Shown here one piece after another: positions 1 to 6,672 of a stretch of DNA of 20,169 bases (its first letter is position 1; each line of letters starts with the position of its first letter). A program made the position numbers and the translations under genes. The notes beneath the pieces are model-generated. The model was not told the DNA's origin. It ran no database searches and was given only the letters and a program-made list of their open reading frames with translations. Source of the DNA: Aequitasia sp047973235 (GTDB lineage: Bacteria > Bacillota > Clostridia > Lachnospirales > Lachnospiraceae); NCBI GenBank assembly GCA_047973235.1, contig JBKEBP010000019.1:1-20169 (forward strand), written 5' to 3'.

Positions 1-39
1 TTCGACTTTGTGTACAGGTTTCTTTTCTCTTCTTGCCAT
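1..39 (-). CDS. IS256-type transposase, N-terminal 13 codons only
   Basis: The minus strand has an ATG at 39 that opens a frame reading MARREKKPVHKVE before it leaves the window. An AGGAGG lies nine bases upstream (54-49). This start resembles the N-termini of IS256-family DDE (mutator-type) transposases common in Lachnospiraceae. The match is from memory of the family and rests on 13 residues. The rest of the gene, including the catalytic residues, is outside the window, so intactness cannot be judged. It lies just downstream of the pilus operon terminator and on the same strand, so read-through from the operon would enter it. Confidence 0.55.
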   Translation of the reverse strand, partial: MARREKKPVHKVE

Positions 40-88
40 AATAATAGGCCTCCTATGATTTTATTTTATCATAGAAGACCTTATTATT
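40..88 (-). promoter_or_regulatory. Hairpin covering the transposase ribosome binding site
   Basis: On the minus strand, positions 88-68 can pair with 59-40 to form a stem of about 20 bp, with two G-U pairs, one bulged A and an 8-nt AT-rich loop. The core is CTATGAT against ATCATAG. The 3' arm contains the AGGAGG of the transposase and ends within a few bases of its ATG. RNA arriving from upstream would fold and hide the site. This is the arrangement known from several insertion sequences (IS10, IS50) as protection against outside transcription. The pairing is seen in the sequence. The function is inferred. Confidence 0.5.
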
Positions 89-92
89 CTTA

Positions 93-119
93 ATTTACAG
101 AAATTCTTTCACAGACTCA
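93..119 (-). other. Possible terminal end of the IS256-type element
   Basis: The minus strand at 119-93 begins GAGTCTGTGAAAG and continues with AT-rich sequence. It sits at the right distance upstream of the transposase start to be the terminal inverted repeat of the element. The other end is outside the window, so neither the inverted repeat nor the target duplication can be confirmed. Confidence 0.25.
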
Positions 120-137
120 AAGTATTAGATTATGCAT

Positions 138-183
138 AAAAAAGAGGGGATGTCGGAAAATATATATTTCCCGACATCCTCTT
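138..183 (-). terminator. Rho-independent terminator of the pilus operon
   Basis: Positions 142-156 and 171-183 form an inverted repeat (GATGTCGG with CCGACATC, extended to AAGAGG/CCTCTT with one bulged base). On the minus strand the stem is followed directly by TTTTTTATG (143-135). The 5' arm overlaps the stop codon of the class B sortase gene. It is therefore well placed to end the ten-gene minus-strand operon before the IS256-type element. Confidence 0.85.
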
Positions 184-1030
184 ATTCTTTAACAAATCGC
201 TTAGCTATTACTACCAGCCTTTTATTCCCATTATCACTACAAGTAGAAAGTGTCACTATTTCTTCTTCTGTATCTTTTGAGTAGTTATAGTAACTGGCCT
301 TGTCTTTAATATCTTCCATACATCGCAGAAAATCACCATCTTTGAATTTCACCTGATATATATCATGTGTTTTTTCTACTTGTGCAACTGCTATAATCTC
401 ATACTCTATGGTTTCATGAGGCGTATATATATAGAAGTGCTCCAATTCATCCTGTATATCCAAGTAGTCCTTAAGTGGACCAAACATAGAATCATCTTCA
501 AATGTATGGCCATATATTATGCTGTTTTGATCGGTAAATGTGGCTTTATTATCACAGTTGAGCATAATGGTGCCATATTTATTCTCGGTTCTATCAAACG
601 TATGCTTAAGATAGAAAACATTGTTTGCTGTCTGTACAATAGGAAACTCTATTTCCAACTGTTCTATAGAAATCCATCCAATCGTCTCATGATTCTGCTC
701 TAATAGCATATCGAAATTAATGTCATGCGTTATTAAAACATCTAACTCATTTACAGATATAGTTGTTTTTAACTCTTTCGTGAGTTCGGGCTGCTTTATC
801 ACGGCCTCCTCATTGATTTCCGCATACACTATTTGTGTTGTTTTGTATTCATGATGCTGGTTATAACCAACTAAACAACTATATCCTATCAAACCAACAC
901 TGACTGCCATTACGATATTTCTAGTTTTTCTAACCAATCTCTTGAATATTATTCTCTTGATCGAGCTCTTCTTGAAAAGTGTCTCCTCGAAAGGCATCCT
1001 CCTGAAAAGATTCTTCTTGATACACATCAT
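182..1030 (-). CDS. Class B sortase
   Basis: A cysteine transpeptidase that cuts a sorting signal and joins the protein to peptidoglycan. The catalytic triad is visible: His175 in IIYGH, Cys264 in TLSTC and Arg271 in KRLVV. The TLSTC motif followed closely by the Arg and a VVIAKR C-terminus fits class B rather than the two class C enzymes of this operon. One hydrophobic anchor lies at about residues 39-55, preceded by a strongly basic segment. The start is uncertain. The ATG at 1030 lies inside the upstream DivIVA-like gene with no clear ribosome binding site. Met12 (997) directly abuts an AGGAGG, and Met41 (910) lies just before the membrane helix. As last gene of the operon, it may anchor the TKTGD basal pilin or the EVQTG mini-protein. 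That is inference from motif types. Confidence 0.88.
   Translation of the reverse strand: MMCIKKNLFRRMPFEETLFKKSSIKRIIFKRLVRKTRNIVMAVSVGLIGYSCLVGYNQHHEYKTTQIVYAEINEEAVIKQPELTKELKTTISVNELDVLITHDINFDMLLEQNHETIGWISIEQLEIEFPIVQTANNVFYLKHTFDRTENKYGTIMLNCDNKATFTDQNSIIYGHTFEDDSMFGPLKDYLDIQDELEHFYIYTPHETIEYEIIAVAQVEKTHDIYQVKFKDGDFLRCMEDIKDKASYYNYSKDTEEEIVTLSTCSDNGNKRLVVIAKRFVKE
930..1019 (-). repeat. Six degenerate 15-nt tandem repeats, possibly coding in two frames
   Basis: Six consecutive 15-nt units run from 1019 to 930 on the minus strand, each beginning CAAGA, CAGGA or CGAGG. In the DivIVA-like frame they encode the pentapeptides QEESF, QEDAF, RGDTF, QEELD and QENNI, then QEIG and the stop. In the sortase frame the same DNA encodes a five-residue-periodic basic segment (KKNLF, RRMPF, EETLF, KKSSI, KRIIF). 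The two products are oppositely charged. Whether the second frame is translated depends on the true sortase start. Confidence 0.7.
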
Positions 1031-2183
1031 CCGGTATAGAGTCGTCGCTAAAATTATCCATATCAGATGTTATTTCACCTGCTATTTTCATAATTCCATC
1101 CACGTCCTTAGCCTCATTAATGTCATCTAAATATTCGAACAAGCTGGCCATTCTAGACGTAGCATCAAGTAAGCACTTGCGCACCTCATTATACTGTTCC
1201 TGCATGTCAGCATCAACTCGTCTTGCTTTAGACAATGATTTCTCTACCCTTATCTTATCTTTTTCTTCAGATAATTCAAGTTTCAGCCTTGCTTGTCTCA
1301 GTATATTATCAGCCTCGTCCCGAGCATTCCTGCGTTCAATCTCGATTTCTCTCCTCATGAACTCTATATCAGCAACACTTTTTTCTTTTTCAATCGAGAT
1401 TCTTTCCATTTCGCGTTCCAAATCTTCCATTCTTACGTTACGCGCTTCCTCTATAATCTGATTTGCTTCTTCTCTCGCCTTTTCAAGCACAGCCTCTTTC
1501 TCTTTGCTAATTAGAGTTCGCTCGACTTCTATCTCTTTCTTTACATCTTCAACATAAGTGTCGGCCTGTTCCTGTGCTTTTTCATAAAGTCCTGTTAATA
1601 GCCCTCCAATGTTTTGTGATTCTCCACCACCTTTTTGGCTCTCCAGTTTCTTATTAAGCTCTTCTATCACTTGTCTTTCTTCGCCGGCTGCTTTATTGGC
1701 TGCATCAATTTCTTCTTCTTTTTTACTTAGAATCTGATTAAATTCATTTTTCAGATCAACAAGCTCCTTTTTTAAATCTTCATTTTCAGATTCAGTCATT
1801 TCAAGCTCTACTTTTAGTCCTACACTCTCTGTCTCAGGAGTACTCAATTGCTCAATGAGCTTCTCTTTTTCATCCAAAGCTACTTGTAATTGATCTTTCA
1901 ATTCTTGAACGAAATCACCTAGTGACTCAATAGTTGCATCTTTTTCAGATACGTCATTCGCCTCGTTTTTCTGGCTTTCTTTAACCTGCTTAAGCTGATC
2001 TTGTATTGACTTATTTGCATTTTCCAGTGCCTCAGTCTGCTCTTCTAAAACTCGTATCACATCTTCGGATTCGTTAATGGATTTTTCCATAGTTTTGTAG
2101 TTTTCCCACATCAATTCAATATAGGAATTAACCTGTTCCACTGAATACCCTTTTCTTTCTCTGTTAAATGTAACTTCTGTCAT
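930..2183 (-). CDS. DivIVA-domain coiled-coil protein in a pilus operon
   Basis: A soluble protein of 417 residues. Residues 5-32 (TFNRERKGYSVEQVNSYIE) match the N-terminal DivIVA/GpsB membrane-binding and dimerisation segment, with the usual F-x-R-x-x-x-GY-x-x-x-x-V-x-x-Y/F-I pattern. From about residue 35 to 350 it is charged heptad-type coiled coil rich in Glu, Lys and Gln. It ends in an acidic tail with a tandem pentapeptide repeat. DivIVA-type proteins recognise curved membrane at poles and septa and recruit partners. It has a good ribosome binding site (AGGAGG, nine bases before the ATG) and lies 18 bases after the single-pass membrane protein. I infer that it positions the pilus or sortase machinery. 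It could instead be a housekeeping-type division protein captured by the operon. Confidence 0.75.
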   Translation of the reverse strand: MTEVTFNRERKGYSVEQVNSYIELMWENYKTMEKSINESEDVIRVLEEQTEALENANKSIQDQLKQVKESQKNEANDVSEKDATIESLGDFVQELKDQLQVALDEKEKLIEQLSTPETESVGLKVELEMTESENEDLKKELVDLKNEFNQILSKKEEEIDAANKAAGEERQVIEELNKKLESQKGGGESQNIGGLLTGLYEKAQEQADTYVEDVKKEIEVERTLISKEKEAVLEKAREEANQIIEEARNVRMEDLEREMERISIEKEKSVADIEFMRREIEIERRNARDEADNILRQARLKLELSEEKDKIRVEKSLSKARRVDADMQEQYNEVRKCLLDATSRMASLFEYLDDINEAKDVDGIMKIAGEITSDMDNFSDDSIPDDVYQEESFQEDAFRGDTFQEELDQENNIQEIG

Positions 2184-2201
2184 TTGCCTTATCCTCCTAA
2201 C

Positions 2202-2885
2202 TTAATCTAGTACAAATTCTACATCAACGGGATATGTTCCTAATTCATTATCGTCACTATCAAATATCGTGTACTCAACAACCGCGGGGTATGAATCCTC
2301 AGTTAATTCTTTTTCCAAAACAACTGCTTCCAGTACCGTGCCCGGTGCAATCATCTGTGACATATATAATGTATCCTCTGCTTCATTATCTGTGTATATA
2401 TGGACCTTTATATTATGCGAACTAAATATCGGATTAATCAATCGTATGAAAGCTTTATTGCCATCAACGACCTCAATAGTAGTATTAAGTTCTATATATA
2501 TGGTCTCACCATCAACCTCGATGGTCTTATCACGCCAATGCGCCATCTCTTCATCACTTAATAGGCTTTCACTTAAATCTGTGTCGGTTTCTATTTCTGT
2601 CTCAACATCTGAATTGTTATCTTCTTCGGTTTCCTTTTCAATATCAACCAATACATCCGACTCTAACTGTTCTTCTTGAGTAGTTGAGTTATTCTGCGTC
2701 TGCGCATTATTGTTATCATCTGCATCTATACCACTCATTCTCCATATTAAATAAACAACTATAACAATCATAATAATAATAGCTGCTATGATTATCCTCT
2801 TCTTACGCTTCTTTCTTTTTAGCTTGCCTGAAAAGTCATTATTAAGTTTATCCAGGTTGACTCTATCGTTTCGTTTATTATCCAC
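2202..2885 (-). CDS. Single-pass membrane protein, paralogue of the gene at 14495
   Basis: About 227 residues. I prefer the GTG at 2885 over the GTG at 2891, because GGGAG lies seven bases before the former and touches the latter. A short cytoplasmic segment carries RVNLDKLNNDF and a very basic stretch. One membrane helix follows (about residues 31-49), then an acidic Asp/Glu/Asn/Thr-rich linker of about 50 residues. The exported C-terminal domain of about 120 residues includes NTTIEV, RLINPI, an IAPG turn and a final VDVEF strand. The protein encoded at 14495-15055 has the same layout, the same exported domain and a similar cytoplasmic motif (RLSLDDFNKQF). No named family is recognised with certainty. 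The domain recalls small IxPGxxI beta-sandwich domains found in Firmicutes surface loci. The cytoplasmic motif could contact the DivIVA-like protein encoded next. Confidence 0.72.
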   Translation of the reverse strand: MDNKRNDRVNLDKLNNDFSGKLKRKKRKKRIIIAAIIIMIVIVVYLIWRMSGIDADDNNNAQTQNNSTTQEEQLESDVLVDIEKETEEDNNSDVETEIETDTDLSESLLSDEEMAHWRDKTIEVDGETIYIELNTTIEVVDGNKAFIRLINPIFSSHNIKVHIYTDNEAEDTLYMSQMIAPGTVLEAVVLEKELTEDSYPAVVEYTIFDSDDNELGTYPVDVEFVLD

Positions 2886-2900
2886 TTTCACTCTCCCAAA

Positions 2901-3179
2901 CTATATTATTTCTTCTCGCATATGTACTAAATCAAGTACTAGTCCAATACACGCTAAAACCAAGCCGGATATAAATATCCATGTTACATTTTGAGTACCA
3001 CCGGTTTGAACCTCACCGTAATTCGTGCTGGAATTTGAAGTGTTTTCCAGTTGCTCTTCTGTAATAGTATATGATGCTTCACTTGCTTCTAATGCATTGC
3101 TATTACACATACAAATGAATAATGCAAAAATCATCATTATAATAATTTTTTTGCTTACCCTGCCAATTGCTCCCTGCAT
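2901..3179 (-). CDS. Small wall-anchored protein with EVQTG sorting signal
   Basis: A 92-residue preprotein. An N-terminal signal peptide spans about residues 1-30 (basic start, hydrophobic core, Ala-rich end). An acidic/Ser-Asn-rich mature part of only about 25 residues follows. Residues 56-60 are EVQTG, followed by a hydrophobic segment and a short charged tail (HMREE). This is the layout of a sortase substrate. The VQTG core resembles the NVQTG/NPQTN type of signal used by class B sortases rather than LPxTG, and a class B sortase closes this operon. It has a clear AGGAG eight bases before the ATG and overlaps the upstream gene by 25 bases. After cleavage only about 30 residues would remain on the wall, so it may be a cap, marker or linker. 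The role is unknown. Confidence 0.65.
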   Translation of the reverse strand: MQGAIGRVSKKIIIMMIFALFICMCNSNALEASEASYTITEEQLENTSNSSTNYGEVQTGGTQNVTWIFISGLVLACIGLVLDLVHMREEII

Positions 3180-3862
3180 CGTATCACTCCTTCCTCTGCC
3201 TCAAGCAGTATTATGTCATCATTAGAATTCCTGATACAATCCTCATATAGACGTAAAGCAAGCCTATGATTTCCTCTTTCTTCAAAGGCCTTGCATCTGG
3301 ACACAATATTCGAATATTTCGATAGGTCTTCAGTATCGATGATATCAAATTCTATTAATTCAAGCTGTTCTGCTGTTTGCATTCTGATTTCATCACTCAG
3401 CTTGCCTTTATTAATGTCTTCTTTATTAATATCCTCTTTAACATCCCTTACTAATTTCTTAGCACTTCTTTCACGAATTGTGTTGAACGCATAATCCAAA
3501 ATTCCATACTCAAGAAAAATTACTACGGTTCCTATTACTCCCGCAAAAATAAGTACAAACTGGCTCAAATCCTGCAAGTACATCTCCAAAAGAAGATATA
3601 GGAAGATAACAGCAACAGCTGATACAGAAATTATAGGTATGATATTCCTACTCTTACAGTTTTGGTACCATCCGATTAGAACGCACCATAGTACAAGCAT
3701 GATTCCTAATATCATGCCTAGCCATGTATTACTAAGGGTTATGTCATTGGATAATATACTAAAAGCAAATAGTCCCACTGCAAGAACTACAACTGCCAGC
3801 ACCAAATACATACCCCTTTCTTCTTTCGTTACAGTTTCATTCACCTCAGTCTTCTCCTTCAT
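3155..3862 (-). CDS. Four-helix membrane protein with TPR-like cytoplasmic tail
   Basis: 235 residues, not assigned to a named family. Four hydrophobic segments lie near residues 18-37, 46-66, 73-92 and 98-118. A basic, then mixed-charge cytoplasmic region follows, with a small internal repeat (KEDIN twice). The C-terminal 45 residues (ending FEERGNHRLALRLYEDCIRN and after) look like a tetratricopeptide-type helix pair. The gene starts 11 bases after the basal pilin stop, without a strong ribosome binding site, which suggests translational coupling. It overlaps the next gene by 25 bases. The topology would suit a membrane scaffold that gathers the sortases and the DivIVA-like protein. This is inference from context. 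Confidence 0.6.
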   Translation of the reverse strand: MKEKTEVNETVTKEERGMYLVLAVVVLAVGLFAFSILSNDITLSNTWLGMILGIMLVLWCVLIGWYQNCKSRNIIPIISVSAVAVIFLYLLLEMYLQDLSQFVLIFAGVIGTVVIFLEYGILDYAFNTIRERSAKKLVRDVKEDINKEDINKGKLSDEIRMQTAEQLELIEFDIIDTEDLSKYSNIVSRCKAFEERGNHRLALRLYEDCIRNSNDDIILLEAEEGVIRCREQLAG

Positions 3863-3873
3863 ACTCAGATGTT

Positions 3874-4866
3874 CTATCTATGCTTCTTCCTGGCAAAAAC
3901 AGCTATTAAAATACCTGATATAGCAAATGCAATAAGTAAAAGTACAATAGGTGCCGTATCTCCTGTTTTTGTTCTCGGAGTTGTCGGTTTATCAGGTTCT
4001 GTTGGTCTTTCAGGCAATTTATTCTTTATGCTGACTTCTTGTTCATTGTCCTCTTCAGTTAATATAACCTGTTCTCTATCAATAGTAATTGAATAGCCAA
4101 AAGTCGAATCCAGTTTGCTTCCATCAGCACCTGTCTCAGCTATGTAATAGTTTCCAAGAGGCAAATCATCGAATATGACTACCTTCGCCGACTCATTTTC
4201 AAACTTCAATTCCTTAGTCGCAATTATCTTGGTCATCTCAATATCTTCAAAAAGTGTGAAATAAAATGTATCTTCAACATTAACAAGTTTATTAGATGAC
4301 GACAATACTGATTTTGTGATTACAATACTTCCGGTAGTCTCATCCGGATTCCATTCACCCTTTGGATTTGAATCTATGTGATAAATCCATTCCTGTGTAT
4401 CAACACTCATGTATGGTAAGAAAATTAAAAAAGGTTCAACAACTCCATACTCGCCTGCTTCACTTATGTTTATAAGATATACGCCATGATCCAGTTCCTC
4501 AAATACAAGCTTCCCGCTATCATCAGTGGACTTAGTATCGTGTGTGGTATCCGGTAAATGGTTTAAGAAAATTTTCGCTGCTTTCTTTTGCTCTTCAGCC
4601 ACTCTCAGTGTGTCTAAATCAATTCCCGAATCTACAAATGATGCCTCCAAATCAAACGCAATATGATTATCACCGGTTATACTTCCAACCTTGTACAAAT
4701 CAAATACGACATTCGCATTATTAGTTCCAATATTGTTTAGTGTAACTGTAATACTGCCTTGCTTGCTAGGCTGATATGCCTTTACCTCACTCTGCGAAAA
4801 AGTAGCTAGGAGAGCCAGGCACATAATAGCAACAAGTACGCGTCGCCCTAAATTATTAATTTTCAT
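3874..4866 (-). CDS. Basal (minor) pilin with TKTGD sorting signal
   Basis: 330 residues. A signal peptide spans about residues 1-30. The first Ig-like domain (about 36-165) ends in WIYHIDSNPKG, which aligns with the WIYDVTAVPKN of the major pilin and places Lys169 at the pilin-motif position. The second domain (about 178-282) is of Cna-B/FctA type with an E-box (GNYYIAETGA, about 238-247). A proline-rich stalk (285-297) precedes the sorting signal TKTGD (300-304), a hydrophobic helix and ARKKHR. Proline-rich tails are typical of basal pilins that cross the wall. The non-LPxTG signal suggests anchoring by a different sortase from the polymerising one, plausibly the class B enzyme here. AGGAGG lies nine bases before the ATG. 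The gene follows the frameshifted sortase gene by 13 bases if that gene is read to its restored end. Confidence 0.82.
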   Translation of the reverse strand: MKINNLGRRVLVAIMCLALLATFSQSEVKAYQPSKQGSITVTLNNIGTNNANVVFDLYKVGSITGDNHIAFDLEASFVDSGIDLDTLRVAEEQKKAAKIFLNHLPDTTHDTKSTDDSGKLVFEELDHGVYLINISEAGEYGVVEPFLIFLPYMSVDTQEWIYHIDSNPKGEWNPDETTGSIVITKSVLSSSNKLVNVEDTFYFTLFEDIEMTKIIATKELKFENESAKVVIFDDLPLGNYYIAETGADGSKLDSTFGYSITIDREQVILTEEDNEQEVSIKNKLPERPTEPDKPTTPRTKTGDTAPIVLLLIAFAISGILIAVFARKKHR

Positions 4867-4879
4867 CTCTCATATCCTC

Positions 4880-5745
4880 CTATGATGTTTTTCTCTTAAA
4901 TCTTCTATATATGATGCCGGCTATTTGTACTAATATAAATATAACTACTGCCAACGCCGATATTAAAAGCTTTTTCTCTTGTAACAACCACTCCCATATA
5001 TAGACTCTCTTGCGGATCCGGATAACTTTTCTTTATCATCCATTACATACGGTACTCTGTGGCCTCTAACCATTAATCTATGACTATTAATGCCATACGG
5101 AGTGCATGTTAGTAATGTCACTAAGTCCTCTTCCGCTTCTATCTCCAAATCTTGAGTCTCTTGTGGTTCTACAATCTTAATCTGATCCACTTCATACGCT
5201 AATACTTCATTTAATATATGGATGTAAAACTCATCACCCTTTTTAAGTTGATCCAAATTAGTAAATAATTCTGCAGAAGGCAGACCCGTGTGTCCGGTTA
5301 ATACACTATGAGTATTCTCTCCTCCAACAGGAAGCGATGTGCCTTGTAAATGTCCAATACCCTTTTCAAGAATTTCTGTATTTGTTCCATGGTATATAGT
5401 TAGAAACTCGTTTATCTTTGGTATTTCTACGGCCCCCATTGCACCGTCACTTGTGATATCCAGCAATGAGGTGTATTCCGTACTCTCTACTTCGCTGCTA
5501 TTTGTAAATGCATCAATAATAACATTTCCGGTTTCTTTGTATAAACGCTCATTATATTCTATAGCGTCTTCTTTCATGTTTCTTAATTCTTCTTCAGTCT
5601 TTTCATCTAGTGATTGTTCAAGACCGGATAATATTTCACCTTCATTAAATCGATTAACAAGATTTGCTATTGAAGGGTAGTTAAGCATAATTAATCCAAC
5701 TAACATTAACATGTATAAAAAAACAGATGATAATCTAATCTTCAT
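4880..5745 (-). pseudogene. Class C pilin sortase with a C-terminal frameshift
   Basis: The open frame runs from the ATG at 5745 to a stop at 4963 (260 residues). It contains a signal anchor (about 6-22), a catalytic His in LTGH, Cys214 in TLLTC and Arg223 in NSHR. Its last 20 residues are off-pattern and lack the usual C-terminal membrane helix. That helix (ISALAVVIFILVQIAGIIY, then basic residues) is present in the adjacent frame and ends at 4880, 13 bases before the basal pilin. One extra A in the AAAGAAAAG run at 5034-5026 (or -1 slippage at the GAA AAG codons) would join the frames into about 288 residues, close to the 284 of its neighbour. The catalytic core is intact, so the truncated enzyme may still work. 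The lid motif is DAF (78-80) rather than DPF. The start overlaps the upstream sortase gene by 11 bases. Confidence 0.82.
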
Positions 5746-6589
5746 ATCCTTGTCTTTTCTTCTTTCTGATTGCTACTATCACTGCTGTGACTACAATCAT
5801 AGCAATCGGAATTAACAGCCATATTTTTGGCCAACCTTCTTTTTCTTTCTCAGTACTTATTCGTTCTTTTTCTTCTTCAGTATAAGGTACCCTAACACCC
5901 CGGACTAAGAGTCTATGGCTATTTATACCATATGGTGTACAAGTTACCAATGTTACAAAATCTTTATCTATATCAATTAACAGATCATCTATTTCATGTG
6001 GTTCTACCACTTTAATCTGATCAATTTCATAAGCAAATATCTCACCTACTATATCGATGTAAAAAACATCTCCTTTTTCCAGCAAGTCAAGATTAGTAAA
6101 TAGCTTCGCAGAAGGCAGACCTGAGTGTGCTGATAACACCGCATGGCTCCCTGTTCCTCCTACAGGTAGTGATGTATTCATCAAATGACCAACACTGGTT
6201 TTAAGCGTATCATCATTCGTTCCATGGTATATAGGCAGATATACATCTATATCCGGTATGTCTATATATCCCATCATCCCGTCATTAAAGGGATTTAATA
6301 ATTCTTCATACTCAGTATTCTGATTATCCAGCCCCTCAATGTTGAAAGGGTCTGTAAGTACAACATTTCCAACCAAATCCTCGTTATATATTCTTGCTTT
6401 TTCTAATATCTCTTCTTTTTCTTCTTCTGATAGTACCCCAACTTCATTTTGATACCCACTAATAATTTCGCCTTGCATTTTCTCATTGTAGTAATTACTA
6501 AGTGTCGGATATGCAACTAATGCACCTCCCACTAAAAACAAAAGGATAAGGAGAAAACCAGATAATTTATTTAGTAATTCTTTCCCCAT
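5735..6589 (-). CDS. Class C (pilin-polymerising) sortase
   Basis: 284 residues. It joins pilin subunits by an isopeptide bond between the LPxTG Thr and the pilin-motif Lys. An N-terminal membrane helix spans about residues 9-27. A DPF lid motif at 80-82 is the class C mark, and it plugs the active site. The catalytic His lies in LSAHSGLPSAKLF, Cys217 in TLVTC and Arg226 in NSHR. A C-terminal membrane helix spans about 257-275, followed by a basic tail. A GGAGAAAT ribosome binding site precedes the ATG. It lies 83 bases downstream of the major pilin, across a strong hairpin, and overlaps the second sortase by 11 bases. It is closely related to that neighbour. Two class C sortases in one locus are common where tip or basal subunits need their own enzyme. 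Confidence 0.93.
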   Translation of the reverse strand: MGKELLNKLSGFLLILLFLVGGALVAYPTLSNYYNEKMQGEIISGYQNEVGVLSEEEKEEILEKARIYNEDLVGNVVLTDPFNIEGLDNQNTEYEELLNPFNDGMMGYIDIPDIDVYLPIYHGTNDDTLKTSVGHLMNTSLPVGGTGSHAVLSAHSGLPSAKLFTNLDLLEKGDVFYIDIVGEIFAYEIDQIKVVEPHEIDDLLIDIDKDFVTLVTCTPYGINSHRLLVRGVRVPYTEEEKERISTEKEKEGWPKIWLLIPIAMIVVTAVIVAIRKKKRQGYED

Positions 6590-6618
6590 ATTTCTCCGTT
6601 TCTTTTACTTTATATTAT

Positions 6619-6641
6619 TGCGGGAGAGCAACTCTCCCGCA
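6619..6641 (-). other. Perfect 10-bp hairpin between major pilin and sortase genes
   Basis: TGCGGGAGAG (6619-6628) pairs perfectly with CTCTCCCGCA (6632-6641) around a 3-nt loop. No U-tract follows on either strand, so it is not a canonical terminator. It sits 30 bases after the major pilin stop and 30 bases before the sortase ribosome binding site. An RNA 3'-end stabiliser, processing site or partial attenuator that raises pilin mRNA over sortase mRNA is likely. Confidence 0.65.
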
Positions 6642-6672
6642 TAATAACTGACTATAGAATACTTAGTTCAAT

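Noticed and set aside
1120..1514. Plus-strand open frames opposite the DivIVA-like gene
   Set aside because: They are shadows of the Glu/Lys-rich coiled-coil coding strand, give Ser/Phe-rich products, and lack ribosome binding sites.
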